A stretch of 64,000 nt of DNA from Calliopsis andreniformis (taxonomy: Eukaryota; Arthropoda; Insecta; Hymenoptera; Andrenidae). This document shows, piece after piece, positions 1-10,710 of the stretch. The position numbers and the translations under genes are program-made. The stretch spans positions 17,360,001 through 17,424,000 of the forward strand of contig NW_027480423.1 of the NCBI RefSeq assembly GCF_051401765.1, given 5' to 3'. Positions within the stretch are counted from its first letter, which is position 1, and each line of letters starts with the position of its first letter. A model generated the notes under the pieces. The model was not told the origin of the DNA and made no database searches. It saw nothing but the letters and a program-made list of their open reading frames with translations.

Positions 1-166
1 TAGAGTGAAGCCTAGGTTGCCCGGAACGTAGATATGACCATTACCTTCACACAGGTTGCAATTATTCGTTTTATACGGTGTAAAGGCTGTTGTATTTATA
101 TCGTATTTCATACTTCTGGCGTTGACTTCTAAGGACCTAACTATTCGATCCGGTGGAGCAGCGCCG
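1..166 (+). repeat. Reference monomer and its internal map
   Basis: Used here to define monomer numbering, with base 1 at the t of tagagtgaag. Across the array the consensus has a palindromic cctagg at 11-16, cggaacgta at 22-30, a ttcg....a..cg motif at 65-77, an AT-rich stretch at about 81-115, ggcgttg at 118-124, ctattcgatc at 141-150 and caacgcc at 159-165. Consensus GC is 68 of 166 bases. Seven CpGs lie at about 22, 27, 67, 76, 120, 146 and 162. This first monomer is an unusual type (acggtgtaaagg instead of acgatggaaaaa at 75-86), shared with monomers near 2,830, 6,975 and 8,635. Confidence 0.9.
64..80 (+). other. CENP-B-box-like motif (8 of 9 core bases)
   Basis: The mammalian CENP-B box core is nTTCGnnnnAnnCGGGn. 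Here TTCG (65-68), A (73) and CGG (76-78) fit, and only the last G is T. The same 8-of-9 match occurs at 2,886-2,902, 7,038-7,054 and 8,698-8,714. Most other monomers read cgat instead of cggt and match 7 of 9. A 7-of-9 match is expected by chance in roughly one of two or three 166-bp sequences, so binding by a CENP-B-like protein is only a possibility. Confidence 0.35.
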
Positions 167-830
167 TAGAGTGAAGCCTAGGTTGCTCGGAATGTAGAAA
201 TGACCATAACTTTCACACTGGTTGCAATTATTCGTTTTATACGATGGAAAAACTGTTGCATCTTTATCGTATTTTATGCTTCTGGCGTTGACTTCTAAGG
301 CCCTAACTATTCGATCAGGAGGAGCAACGCCCTAGAGTGAAGCCTAGGTTGCTCGGAATGTAGAAATGACCATAACTTTCACACTGTTTGCAATTATTCC
401 TTTTATACGATGGAAAAGCTGTTGTATTTATATCGTATTGTATGCTTCTGGCGTTGACTTCTAAGGACCTAACTATTCGATCTGGAGGAGCAACGCCCTA
501 GAGTGACGCCTAGGTTGCTCGGAACGTAGAAATGACCATTTCTTTCACACTGGTTGCAATTATTCGTTTTATACGATGGTAAAGCTGTTGTATTTATATC
601 GTATTTTATGCTTCTGATGTTGACCTCTTAAGACATAACTATTCGATCTGGTGGAGCAACGCCCTGGAGTGAAACCTAGGTTGCCCGGAACGTAGAAATG
701 ACCATTACTTTCACACTGGTTGCAATTATTCCAGTTATACGATGGAAAAACTGTTGTATTTTAATTGTATTTTATGCTTTTAGCGATGAATTATAAGTCC
801 CTAGCTATTCGATCTGGTGGAGCAACGCCC

Positions 831-996
831 TAGAGTGACGCCTAGGTTGCTCGGAACGTAGAAGTGACCATTACCTTCACACTGGTAGCAATTATTCGTT
901 CTATACGATGGAAAAACTGTTGTATTTATATTGTATTTTATGCTTCTGGCGTTGCCTTCTTAGGCCCTAACTATTCGATCTTGTGGAACAACGGCC
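831..996 (+). repeat. Hybrid monomer marking a three-monomer deletion
   Basis: The first half matches the monomer starting at 4,983 (gaagtgaccattaccttc, ggtagcaattattcgttc). The second half matches the monomer starting at 5,481 (gttgtatttatattg, ggcgttgccttcttagg, then an acggcc end). The switch lies between 912 and 921, inside the shared aaaaactgt. At 4,983 and 7,639 the same two halves are separated by three further monomers. This copy therefore looks like the product of an in-register unequal exchange that removed three monomers (about 498 bp). Confidence 0.8.
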
Positions 997-1145
997 TAGA
1001 GTGAAGCCTAGGTTGCCTGGAACGTAGAAATGACCATCACTTTCACACGGGTTGCAATTATTCCTGTTATAGGATGGAAAGACTGTTGTATTTTTATTGT
1101 ATTTTATACTTCAGGCGTTGTCTTCTGAGGCCGTACCTATTCGAT

Positions 1146-2879
1146 GTGGTGGAAGAACGCCATACTGTGAAGCCTAGGTTGCCCGGAACGTAGAAATGAG
1201 CATAAGTTTCATACTGGTTGCAATTACTCGATTTATACGATGGAAAGACTGTTGTATTTATATTGGATTTTTGCTTCTGGCGTTCACTTCTTAGGCCCTA
1301 ACTATTCGATCTGGTGGAACAACGCCCTAGGGTGAAGCCTAGGTTGTCCGGAACGTAGATATGACCATAACCTTCACACAGGTTGCAATTATTCATTTTA
1401 TACGGTGTAAAGGCTGTTGTATTTATTTTGTATTTTATTCTTCTGGTGTTGACTTCTTAGGCCGTAACTATTCGATCTGGTGGAACAACGCCGCAGAGTG
1501 AAGCGTAGGTTTCCCGGAACGTAGAAATGACCATTACTTTCACACTGTTTGCAATTATCCCTTTTATATGATGGAAAAGCTGTTGTATTTATATCGTATT
1601 TCATACTTCTGGCGTTGACTTCTAAGGACCTAACTATTCGATCCGGTGGAGCAGCGCCATAGAGTGAAGCCTAGGTTGCTCGGAATGTAGAAATGACCAT
1701 TACTTTCACACTGGTTGCAATTATTCGTTTTACACGATGGTAAAGCTGTTGTATTTATATCGTATTTTATGCTTCTGGCGTTGACTTCTTAGGACATAGC
1801 TATTCGATCTGGTGGAGCAACGCCCTGGAGTGAAACCTAGGTTGCCCGGTACGCAGAAATGACCACTACTATCACACTGGTTGCAAATTATTCCTGCTAT
1901 ACGATGGAAAAACTGTTGCATCTTTATTGTATTTTATACTTCTGGCGTTGACTTCTAAGGCCCTAACTATTTGATCTGGTGGAGCACCGCCCTAGAGTAA
2001 AGCCTAGGTTACCCTGAACGTAGAAATGACCATATCTTCCACACTGGTAGCCATTATTCGTTTTATACGATGGAAAATGTGTTTTATTTACTCTGTATTT
2101 TATGCTTCGGGCGTTGACTTCTAAGGCCCTAACTGTTTGATCTGGTGGAACGACGCCCTAGAGTGAAGCCTAGGTTGCCCGGAACGTAGAAATGACCATA
2201 ACTTTCACACTGTTTGCTATTATTCGTTTTATACAATGGAAAAACTGTTATATTTATATTGTATTTTATGCTTCTGGCGTTGACTTCTGAGGCCGTTGCA
2301 ATTCGATGTGGTGGAAGAACGCCATAGAGTGAAGCCTAGGTAGCCCGGACCGTAGAAATGTCCATATCTTTCGCACTGTTTGCAATTATTCATTTTATAC
2401 GATGGCAAAGCTGTTGTATTTATACTGTATTTTATGCTTCTGGCGTTGACTTCTTAGGCCCTAACTATTCGATCTGGTGGAGCAATGCCTCAGAGATAAG
2501 TCTAGGATGCCCGAAACGCCGAAATGCTCATTACTATCACGCATGTTGCAATTATTCCTGTTATACGATGAAAAGACTGTTGTATTTTTATTGTATTCTA
2601 TGTTTCAGTCGTAGACTTCTAAGGCCGCAGCTACTCGATATGTTGGAGCACCGCCCTAGAGTGAACCCTAGGTTGCTCGGAACGTAGAAATGACCACTAC
2701 TTTCACACTGTTTGCAATTATTCATTTAATGCGATGGAAATGCTGTTGTATTTATATCGTATTTTATGCTTCGGGCGTTGACTTCTTAGGCCCTAACATT
2801 TCGATCTGGTGGAGCAACGCCCTACAGTGTAGCCTAGGTTGCCCGGAACGTAGATATGACCATAACGTTCACACAGGTT
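1146..2879 (+). repeat. Diverged monomers without a clear long partner
   Basis: About ten monomers of mixed types. Some resemble single monomers elsewhere: the one at 1,328 is like 8,635, and the one at 1,826 with cactactatcac and caaattattcctgc is like those at 2,992 and 8,810. I found no multi-monomer block that repeats as a unit. One monomer (1,163-1,327) is 165 bp, with ggatttttgc in place of gtattttatgc. Nothing other than satellite is present. Confidence 0.75.
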
Positions 2880-3488
2880 GCAATTATTCGTTTTATACGG
2901 TGTAAAGGCTGTTGTATTTATTTTGTATTTTATTCTTCTGGTGTTGACTTCTTAGGCCGTAACTATTCGATCTGGTGGAGCAACGCCCTGGAGTGAAACC
3001 TAGGTTGCCCGGCACGTAGAAATGACCACTACTATCACACTGGTTGCAAATTATTCCTGCTATACGATGGAAAAACTGTTGCATCTTTATTGTATTTTAT
3101 GCTTCTGGCGCTGACTTCTAAGGCCCTAACTACTCGATCAGGTGGAGCAACGCCCTCGAGTGAAGCCTAGGTTGCTCGGAATGTAGAAATGACCAGAACT
3201 TTCACACTGGTTGCAATTATTCGTTTTATACGATGGAAAAGCTGTTGCATCTTTATCGTATTTTATGCTTCTGGGGTTGACTTCTTAGGCCGTAACTATT
3301 CGATCTGGTGGAGCAACGCCCTGGAGTGAAACCTAGGTTGCCCGGTACGTAGAAATGACCACTACTAACACACTGGATGCAAATTATTACTGCTATACGA
3401 TGGAAAAATTCCTGCATCTTTATTGTATTTTATGCTCCTGGCGTTGACTTCTAAGGCCCTAACTATTCGATCAGGTGGAGCAACGCCC
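2880..3488 (+). repeat. Segmental block with partner at 8,692-9,290
   Basis: This block of about 3.7 monomers recurs 5,812 bp downstream with few changes. It carries a distinctive monomer with caaattattcctgc and one with gcgctgacttc, and the inner stretches 2,893-3,084 and 8,705-8,896 encode identical residues when read on the minus strand. The downstream copy differs by an 8-bp deletion at about 9,261-9,270 and by scattered single bases. The spacing is 35 monomers plus 2 bp. Confidence 0.8.
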
Positions 3489-4629
3489 TAGAGTGAAGCC
3501 TAGGTTGCCTGGAACGTAGAAATGGCCATCACTTTCACACGGGTTGCAATTATTCCTGTTATAGAATGGAAAGACTGTTGTATTTTTATTGTATTTTATA
3601 CTTCAGGCGTTGACTTCTGAGGCCGTAGCTATTCGATGTGGTGGAAGAACGCCATACTGTGAAGCCTAGGTTGCCCGGAACGTGGAAATGAGCATAAGTT
3701 TCACACTGGTTGCAATTATTCGTTTTATAGGATGGAAAAACCGTTGCATCTTTATTGTACTTTATGCTTCTGGCGTTGACTTCTTAGGCCGTAACTATTC
3801 GTACTGGTGGAGCAACGCCCTGGAGTGAAACCTAGGTTGCCCGGTACGTAGAAATGACCACTACTATCACACTGGTTGCAAATTATTCCTGCTATACCAT
3901 GGAAAAACTGTTGCATCTTTATTGTATTTTATGCTTCTGGCGTTGACTTCTAAGGCCCTAACTATTCGATCAGGTGGAGCAACGCCCTCGAGTGAAGCCT
4001 AGGTTGCTCGGAATGTAGAAATGACCGTAACTTTCACACTGTTTGCAATTATTCCTTTTATACGATGGAAAAGATGTTGTATTTATATCGTATTTTATGC
4101 TTCTGGCGTTGACTTCTAAGGACCTGACTATTCGATCTGGTGGAGCAACGCCCTAGAGTGAAGCCTAGGTTGCTCGGAATGTAGAAATGACCATAACTTT
4201 CACACTGGTTGGAATTATTCGTTTTATACGATGGAAAAGCTGTTGTATTTATATTGTATTTTATGCCTCTGGCGTTGACTTCTAATGCCGTAGCTATTAG
4301 ATGTGGTGGAGCAACGCCCTAGAGTGACGCCTAGGGTGCTCGGAACGTAGAAATGGCCATTCCTTTCGCACTGGTTGCAACTATTCGTTTTATACGATGG
4401 AAAAGCTGTTGTATTAAATCGTATTTTATGCTTCTGGCGTTGACTTCTTAGGCCGTAACTATTCGATCTGGTGCAGCAACGCCCTGGAGTGAAACCTAGG
4501 TTACCCGGAACGTAGAATTGGCCATCACTTTCAAACTGGTTGCAATTATTCCTGTCGTATGATGAAAACACTCTCGTATTTTTTTTGCATTTTATGGTTG
4601 GGGCGTTGACTTCTAAGTCCCTAACTATT
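3487..4629 (+). repeat. Seven-monomer block, copy 1 of 3
   Basis: It starts with the monomer tagagtgaagcctaggttgc followed by ctggaacg and runs about 1.14 kb. Copy 2 is 5,645-6,787, exactly 2,158 bp (13 monomers) away. Copy 3 is partial at about 12,447-13,180. Near the right end copy 1 has gatgaaaacactctcg where copy 2 has gatgcaaacactctcg. A 2-bp-short stretch (gtattaaatcg at about 4,411) is shared by copies 1 and 2. Homology stops abruptly at 4,629/6,787, where cgatctggagg meets caatctgttgg. Confidence 0.85.
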
Positions 4630-5790
4630 CGATCTGGAGGAGCAACGCCCTAGAGTGACGCCTAGGTTGCTCGGAACGTAGAAATGACCATTACTTTCAC
4701 ACTGGTTGCAATTATTCGTTTTATACGATGGTAAAGCTGTTGTATTTATATCGTATTTTATGCTTCTGATGTTGACCTCTTAAGACATAACTATTCGATC
4801 TGGTGGAGCAACGCCCTGGAGTGAAACCTAGGTTGCCCGGAACGTAGAAATGACCATTACTTTCACACTGGTTGCAATTATTCCAGTTATACGATGGAAA
4901 AACTGTTGTATTTTAATTGTATTTTATGCTTTTAGCGATGAATTATAAGTCCCTAGCTATTCGATCTGGTGGAGCAACGCCCTAGAGTGACGCCTAGGTT
5001 GCTCGGAACGTAGAAGTGACCATTACCTTCACACTGGTAGCAATTATTCGTTCTATACGATGGAAAAACTGTTCTATTTATTTTGCATTTTATGCTCCCG
5101 GCATTGACTTCTAAGGCCCTAACTATTCAATCTGTTGGAGCAGCGCCCCAGGGTGTAGTCCAGGTTGCCCGGAAAGTAGAAATGACCATATCTTTGATAC
5201 TGGTTGCAATTATTCGTTTTATACGATGAAAAAACTGTTGCATTTATATTGTATTTTATGCTTCTGGCGTTCACTTCTTAGGCCCTAACTATTCGATCTG
5301 GTGGAACAACGCCCTAGGGTGAAGCCTAGGTTGCCCGGAACGTAGAAATGACCATAACTTTTATACTGGTAGCAATTATTCGTTTTATACAATGGAAAAA
5401 CTGTTCTATTTATTTTGCATTTTATGCTTCGGGCGTTGACGTCTAACGCCCTAACTAATTGATCTGGTGGAGCAGCGCCCTAGAGTGAAGCCTAGATTGC
5501 CCGGAACGTTGAAATGACCATAACTTTCATACTGGTTGCAATTATTCGTTTTATACGATGAAAAAACTGTTGTATTTATATTGTATTTTATGCTTCTGGC
5601 GTTGCCTTCTTAGGCCCTAACTATTCGATCTTGTGGAACAACGGCCTAGAGTGAAGCCTAGGTTGCCTGGAACGTAGAAATGACCATCACTTTCACACGG
5701 GTTGCAATTATTCCTGTTATAGGATGGAAAGACTGTTGTATTTTTATTGTATTTTATACTTCAGGCGTTGACTTCTGAGGCCGTAGCTAT
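4630..5790 (+). repeat. Seven-monomer block, partner at 7,286-8,446
   Basis: The seven monomers starting at 4,651, 4,817, 4,983, 5,149, 5,315, 5,481 and 5,647 recur in the same order 2,656 bp (16 monomers) downstream. Unusual shared marks are gcttttagcgatgaattataag, gctcccggcattgac and the end acggcctagag. The copies part at about 5,780 versus 8,440, where cgatgtggtggaag is replaced by cgatcaggtggagc. Together with the preceding block this gives interleaved 13- and 16-monomer periodicities. Confidence 0.83.
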
Positions 5791-6787
5791 TCGATGTGGT
5801 GGAAGAACGCCATACTGTGAAGCCTAGGTTGCCCGGAACGTGGAAATGAGCATAAGTTTCACACTGGTTGCAATTATTCGTTTTATAGGATGGAAAAACC
5901 GTTGCATCTTTATTGTACTTTATGCTTCTGGCGTTGACTTCTTAGGCCGTAACTATTCGTACTGGTGGAGCAACGCCCTGGAGTGAAACCTAGGTTGCCC
6001 GGTACGTAGAAATGACCACTACTATCACACTGGTTGCAAATTATTCCTGCTATACCATGGAAAAACTGTTGCATCTTTATTGTATTTTATGCTTCTGGCG
6101 TTGACTTCTAAGGCCCTAACTATTCGATCAGGTGGAGCAACGCCCTCGAGTGAAGCCTAGGTTGCTCGGAATGTAGAAATGACCATAACTTTCACACTGT
6201 TTGCAATTATTCCTTTTATACGATGGAAAAGATGTTGTATTTATATCGTATTTTATGCTTCTGGCGTTGACTTCTAAGGACCTGACTATTCGATCTGGTG
6301 GAGCAACGCCCTAGAGTGAAGCCTAGGTTGCTCGGAATGTAGAAATGACCATAACTTTCACACTGGTTGGAATTATTCGTTTTATACGATGGAAAAGCTG
6401 TTGTATTTATATTGTATTTTATGCCTCTGGCGTTGACTTCTAATGCCGTAGCTATTAGATGTGGTGGAGCAACGCCCTAGAGTGACGCCTAGGGTGCTCG
6501 GAACGTAGAAATGGCCATTCCTTTCGCACTGGTTGCAACTATTCGTTTTATACGATGGAAAAGCTGTTGTATTAAATCGTATTTTATGCTTCTGGCGTTG
6601 ACTTCTTAGGCCGTAACTATTCGATCTGGTGCAGCAACGCCCTGGAGTGAAACCTAGGTTACCCGGAACGTAGAATTGGCCATCACTTTCAAACTGGTTG
6701 CAATTATTCCTGTCGTATGATGCAAACACTCTCGTATTTTTTTTGCATTTTATGGTTGGGGCGTTGACTTCTAAGTCCCTAACTATT
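5645..6787 (+). repeat. Seven-monomer block, copy 2 of 3
   Basis: Second copy of 3,487-4,629, shifted by 13 monomers. Very few differences are visible, which suggests a fairly recent duplication compared with the background divergence of this domain. It is followed by two monomers (6,788-6,974) that lead into the second copy of the window's opening block. Confidence 0.83.
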
Positions 6788-6974
6788 CAATCTGTTGGAG
6801 CAACGCCCTAGGATGAAGCCTAGGTTGCTCGGAACGTCGAAATGACCATAACTTTTACACTGGCAGCAATTATTCGTTTTATACAATGGAAAAACTGTTC
6901 TATTTATTTTGTATTTTATGCTTCGGGCGTTGACATCTAAAGCCCTAACTGTTTGATCTGGTGGAGCAACGCCT

Positions 6975-8446
6975 TAGAGTGAAGCCTAGGTTGCCCGGAA
7001 CGTAGATATGACCATTACCTTCACACAGGTTGCAATTATTCGTTTTATACGGTGTAAAGGCTGTTGTATTTATATCGTATTTCATACTTCTGGCGTTGAC
7101 TTCTAAGGACCTAACTATTCGATCCGGTGGAGCAGCGCCCTAGAGTGAAGCCTAGGTTGCTCGGAATGTAGAAATGACCATAACTTTCACAATGGTTGCA
7201 ATTATTCGTTTTATACGATGGAAAAGCTGTTGTATTTATATCGTATTGTATGCTTCTGGCGTTGACTTCTAAGGACCTAACTATTCGATCTGGAGGAGCA
7301 ACGCCCTAGAGTGACGCCTAGGTTGCTCGGAACGTAGAAATGACCATTACTTTCACACTGGTTGCAATTATTCGTTTTATACGATGGTAAAGCTGTTGTA
7401 TTTATATCGTATTTTATGCTTCTGATGTTGACCTCTTAAGACATAACTATTCGATCTGGTGGAGCAACGCCCTGGAGTGAAACCTAGGTTGCCCGGAACG
7501 TAGAAATGACCATTACTTTCACACTGGTTGCAATTATTCCAGTTATACGATGGAAAAACTGTTGTATTTTAATTGTATTTTATGCTTTTAGCGATGAATT
7601 ATAAGTCCCTAGCTATTCGATCTGGTGGAGCAACGCCCTAGAGTGACGCCTAGGTTGCTCGGAACGTAGAAGTGACCATTACCTTCACACTGGTAGCAAT
7701 TATTCGTTCTATACGATGGAAAAACTGTTCTATTTATTTTGCATTTTATGCTCCCGGCATTGACTTCTAAGGCCCTAACTATTCAATCTGTTGGAGCAGC
7801 GCCCCAGGGTGTAGTCCAGGTTGCCCGGAAAGTAGAAATGACCATATCTTTGATACTGGTTGCAATTATTCGTTTTATACGATGAAAAAACTGTTGCATT
7901 TATATTGTATTTTATGCTTCTGGCGTTCACTTCTTAGGCCCTAACTATTCGATCTTGTGGAACAACGCCCTAGGGTGAAGCCTAGGTTGCCCGGAACGTA
8001 GAAATGACCATAACTTTTATACTGGTAGCAATTATTCGTTTTATACAATGGAAAAACTGTTCTATTTATTTTGCATTTTATGCTTCGGGCGTTGACGTCT
8101 AACGCCCTAACTAATTGATCTGGTGGAGCAGCGCCCTAGAGTGAAGCCTAGATTGCCCGGAACGTTGAAATGACCATAACTTTCATACTGGTTGCAATTA
8201 TTCGTTTTATACGATGAAAAAACTGTTGTATTTATATTGTATTTTATGCTTCTGGCGTTGCCTTCTTAGGCCCTAACTATTCGATCTTGTGGAACAACGG
8301 CCTAGAGTGAAGCCTAGGTTGCCTGGAACGTAGAAATGACCATCACTTTCACACGGGTTGCAATTATTCCTGTTATAGGATGGAAAGACTGTTGTATTTT
8401 TATTGTATTTTATACTTCAGGCGTTGACTTCTGAGGCCGTACCTAT
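6975..8446 (+). repeat. Second copy of the opening and 16-mer blocks
   Basis: Positions 6,975-7,140 match 1-166 (tagatatgaccattacc, atacggtgtaaaggctg, tatttcatacttctgg). The monomer at 7,141 corresponds to 167 and 333 merged. From 7,286 the block follows 4,630-5,790. Unlike 831-996, the three extra monomers (7,731-8,228) are present here. The variant gccgtacctattcg near 8,440 is shared with about 1,130 but not with 5,780, so this copy and the window start share a lineage. Confidence 0.8.
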
Positions 8447-9467
8447 TCGATCAGGTGGAGCAACGCCCTCGAGTGAAGCCTAGGTTGCTCGGAATGTAGA
8501 AATGACCATAACTTTTATACTGGTAGCAATTATTCGTTTTATACAATGGAAAAACTGTTCTATTTATTTTGCATTTTATGCTTCGGGCGTTGACGTCTAA
8601 CGCCCTAACTAATTGATCTGGTGGAACAACGCCCTAGGGTGAAGCCTAGGTTGTCCGGAACGTAGATATGACCATAACCTTCACTCAGGTTGCAATTATT
8701 CGTTTTATACGGTGTAAAGGCTGTTGTATTTATTTTGTATTTTATTCTTCTGGTGTTGACTTCTTAGGCCGTAACTATTCGATCTGGTGGAGCAACGCCC
8801 TGGAGTGAAACCTAGGTTGCCCGGCACGTAGAAATGACCACTACTATCACACTGGTTGCAAATTATTCCTGCTATACGATGGAAAAACTGTTGCATCTTT
8901 ATTGTATTTTATGCTTCTGGCGCTGACTTCTAAGGCCCTAACTATTCGATCAGGTGGAGCAACGCCCTCGAGTGAAGCCTAGGTTGCTCGGAATGTAGAA
9001 ATGACCATAACTTTCACACTGGTTGCAATTATTCGTTTTATACGATGGAAAAGCTGTTGCATCTTTATCGTATTTTATGCTTCTGGCGTTGACTTCTTAG
9101 GCCGTAACTATTCGATCTGGTGGAGCAACGCCCTGGAGTGAAACCTAGGTTGGCCGGTACGTAGAAATGACCACTACTATCACACTGGATGCAAATTATT
9201 CCTGCTATACGATGGAAAAATTGCTGCATCTTTATTGTATTTTATGCTCCTGGCGTTGACTTCTAACTATTCGATCAGGTGGAGCAACGCCCTAGAGTGA
9301 AGCCTAGGTTGCTCGGAATGTAGAAATGACCATTACTTTCACACTGGCAGCAATTATTCGTTTTATGCGATGGAAAAGCTGTTCTATTTATTTTGCATTT
9401 TATGCTTCCGGCATTGACTTCTAAGGCCCTAACTATTCAATCTGTTGGAGCAACGCCCTAGGGTGAA
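8447..9467 (+). repeat. Mosaic monomers including an 8-bp slippage deletion
   Basis: Positions 8,692-9,290 are the second copy of 2,880-3,488. About 8,955-9,440 is also similar to 11,950-12,440. In the monomer starting near 9,120, the usual cttctaaggccctaactatt reads cttctaactatt, a loss of 8 bp between two ctaa words, as expected of replication slippage. The last monomer (ggcagcaattattcg, gcttccggcattgac) recurs near 12,287, 14,110 and 20,915. Confidence 0.78.
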
Positions 9468-10710
9468 GTCTAGATTGCCCGGAAAGTAGAAATGACCATA
9501 ACTTTCATCCTGGTTGCAATTATTCGTTTTATATGATGGTAAAACTGTTGTATTTATAATGTATTTTATGATTCTGGCGTTGACTTCTAAGGCCCTAGCT
9601 ATTCGGTTTGGTGGAGCAACGCCCTAGGGTGGAACCTAGGTTGCCCGGTACGTAGAAATGACCATTACTTTCACACTGTTTGCAAATATACATTATATAT
9701 AATGGAAACTCTGTTGTATTTATGTTGTATTTTAAGCTTCTGGCGTTGACTTCTTAGGCCCTAACTATTTGATCTTGTGGAGCACCGCCCTAGAGTGAAG
9801 CCTATCTTGCCCGAAACGTAGAACTGACGATAACTTCCACACTGGTTGCAATTATTCGCTTTATACAATGCAAAAGCTGTTGTATTCATATCGTATTTTA
9901 TGCTTCTGGCGTTGACTCCTTAGGCCCTAACTATTCCATCTGGTGGAACAACGCTCTAGGGTAAAGCCCAGATTGCGCGGGACGTAGAAATGACCATAAC
10001 TTTCACACTGGTAGCAATTATTCGTTTTGTACGATGGAAAAACTGTTTTATTTATTTTGTATTTTATGCTTCGGGCGTTGACTTCTAAGGCCCTAACTAT
10101 TCGATCTGGTGGAGCAACGCCCTAGAGTGAAGCCTAGGTTGCCCGGAACGTAGAAACGACCATAACTTTCACACTGGTTTCAATTATTCGTTTTATACGA
10201 TGGAAAAACTGTAGCATCTTTATCGTATTTTATGCTTCTGGCGTGGACTTCTAAGGCCCTAACTATACGATCTGGTGGAGCAACGCCCTAGAGCGAAGCC
10301 TAGGCTCCCCGGAACGTAGAAATGACCATAACTTTCGCACTGGTTGCAAATATTCCTGTTCTACGATGGACAAACTGTTGTATTTATATCGTATTTTATA
10401 CTTCTGGCGTTGACTTCTAAGGACCTAACTATTCGATCTGGTGGAGCAACGCTCTAGAGTGATGTCTAGGTTGCTCGGAATGTAGGAATGACCATAAATT
10501 TCACACTGGTTTCAATTATTCGTTTTATACGATGGAAAAACTGTTGCATCTTTATCGTATTTTATGCTTCTGGCGTGGACTTCTAAGGCCCTAACTATTC
10601 GATCTGGTGGAGCAACGCCCTAGAGCGAAGCCTAGGTTGCCCGGAACGTAGAAATGACCATTACTTTTACACTGGTAGCAATTATTCGTTCTATACAATG
10701 GAAAAACTGT
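9468..10710 (+). repeat. Long HOR, partial copy 0
   Basis: Seven to eight monomers match 14,449-15,690, 21,255-22,496 and 27,063-28,304 in order. Marks include ttcatcctgg, gcaaatatacattatatataatgg, ttaagcttctgg, gcttctggcgtggac and aatgtaggaatgacc. The shift to copy 1 is 4,981 bp. Homology ends inside a monomer at about 10,710, where ctgttggatttatattg replaces ctgttctatttattttg. This fragment lies outside the main long-HOR block, so material of that block was already moved leftwards. Confidence 0.85.

Larger units (their letters stand above)
1..921 (+). repeat. Segmental block, first copy (partner 6,975-7,729)
   Basis: The opening monomer with atacggtgtaaagg and the monomers starting at 499, 665 and 831 reappear at 6,975, 7,307, 7,473 and 7,639. 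Monomers 167 and 333 here correspond to the single monomer 7,141, so one monomer was lost in the right copy or gained here. The 499-921 part has a third copy at 4,651-5,074. The block ends inside a hybrid monomer (see 831-996). Confidence 0.8.

Noticed and set aside
11..16. cctagg palindrome as a protein-binding site
   Set aside because: It is present in most monomers but is only 6 bp and frequently altered (ccttgg, cccagg, cctatg). It is useful as a restriction-ladder marker; no regulatory claim can be made.
131..147. Telomere-like ccctaac word in each monomer
   Set aside because: It occurs once per monomer, never in tandem, and is often changed to ccgtaac or cactaac.
61..147. Possible half-monomer (about 79-83 bp) ancestry, from tattcg at 63-68 and again at 142-147
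   Set aside because: Only six bases agree and the flanks do not align, so a dimeric origin of the 166-bp unit is not supported.
4224..4571. Recurrent minus-strand open frames (60-115 codons) such as 4,224-4,571, 6,382-6,729, 17,499-17,681 and about thirty relatives
   Set aside because: They repeat wherever the same pair of monomers recurs and end at the next frame change. 166 is one more than a multiple of three, so the frame rotates with each monomer. They lack any recognisable domain, and copies differ like neutral repeats.
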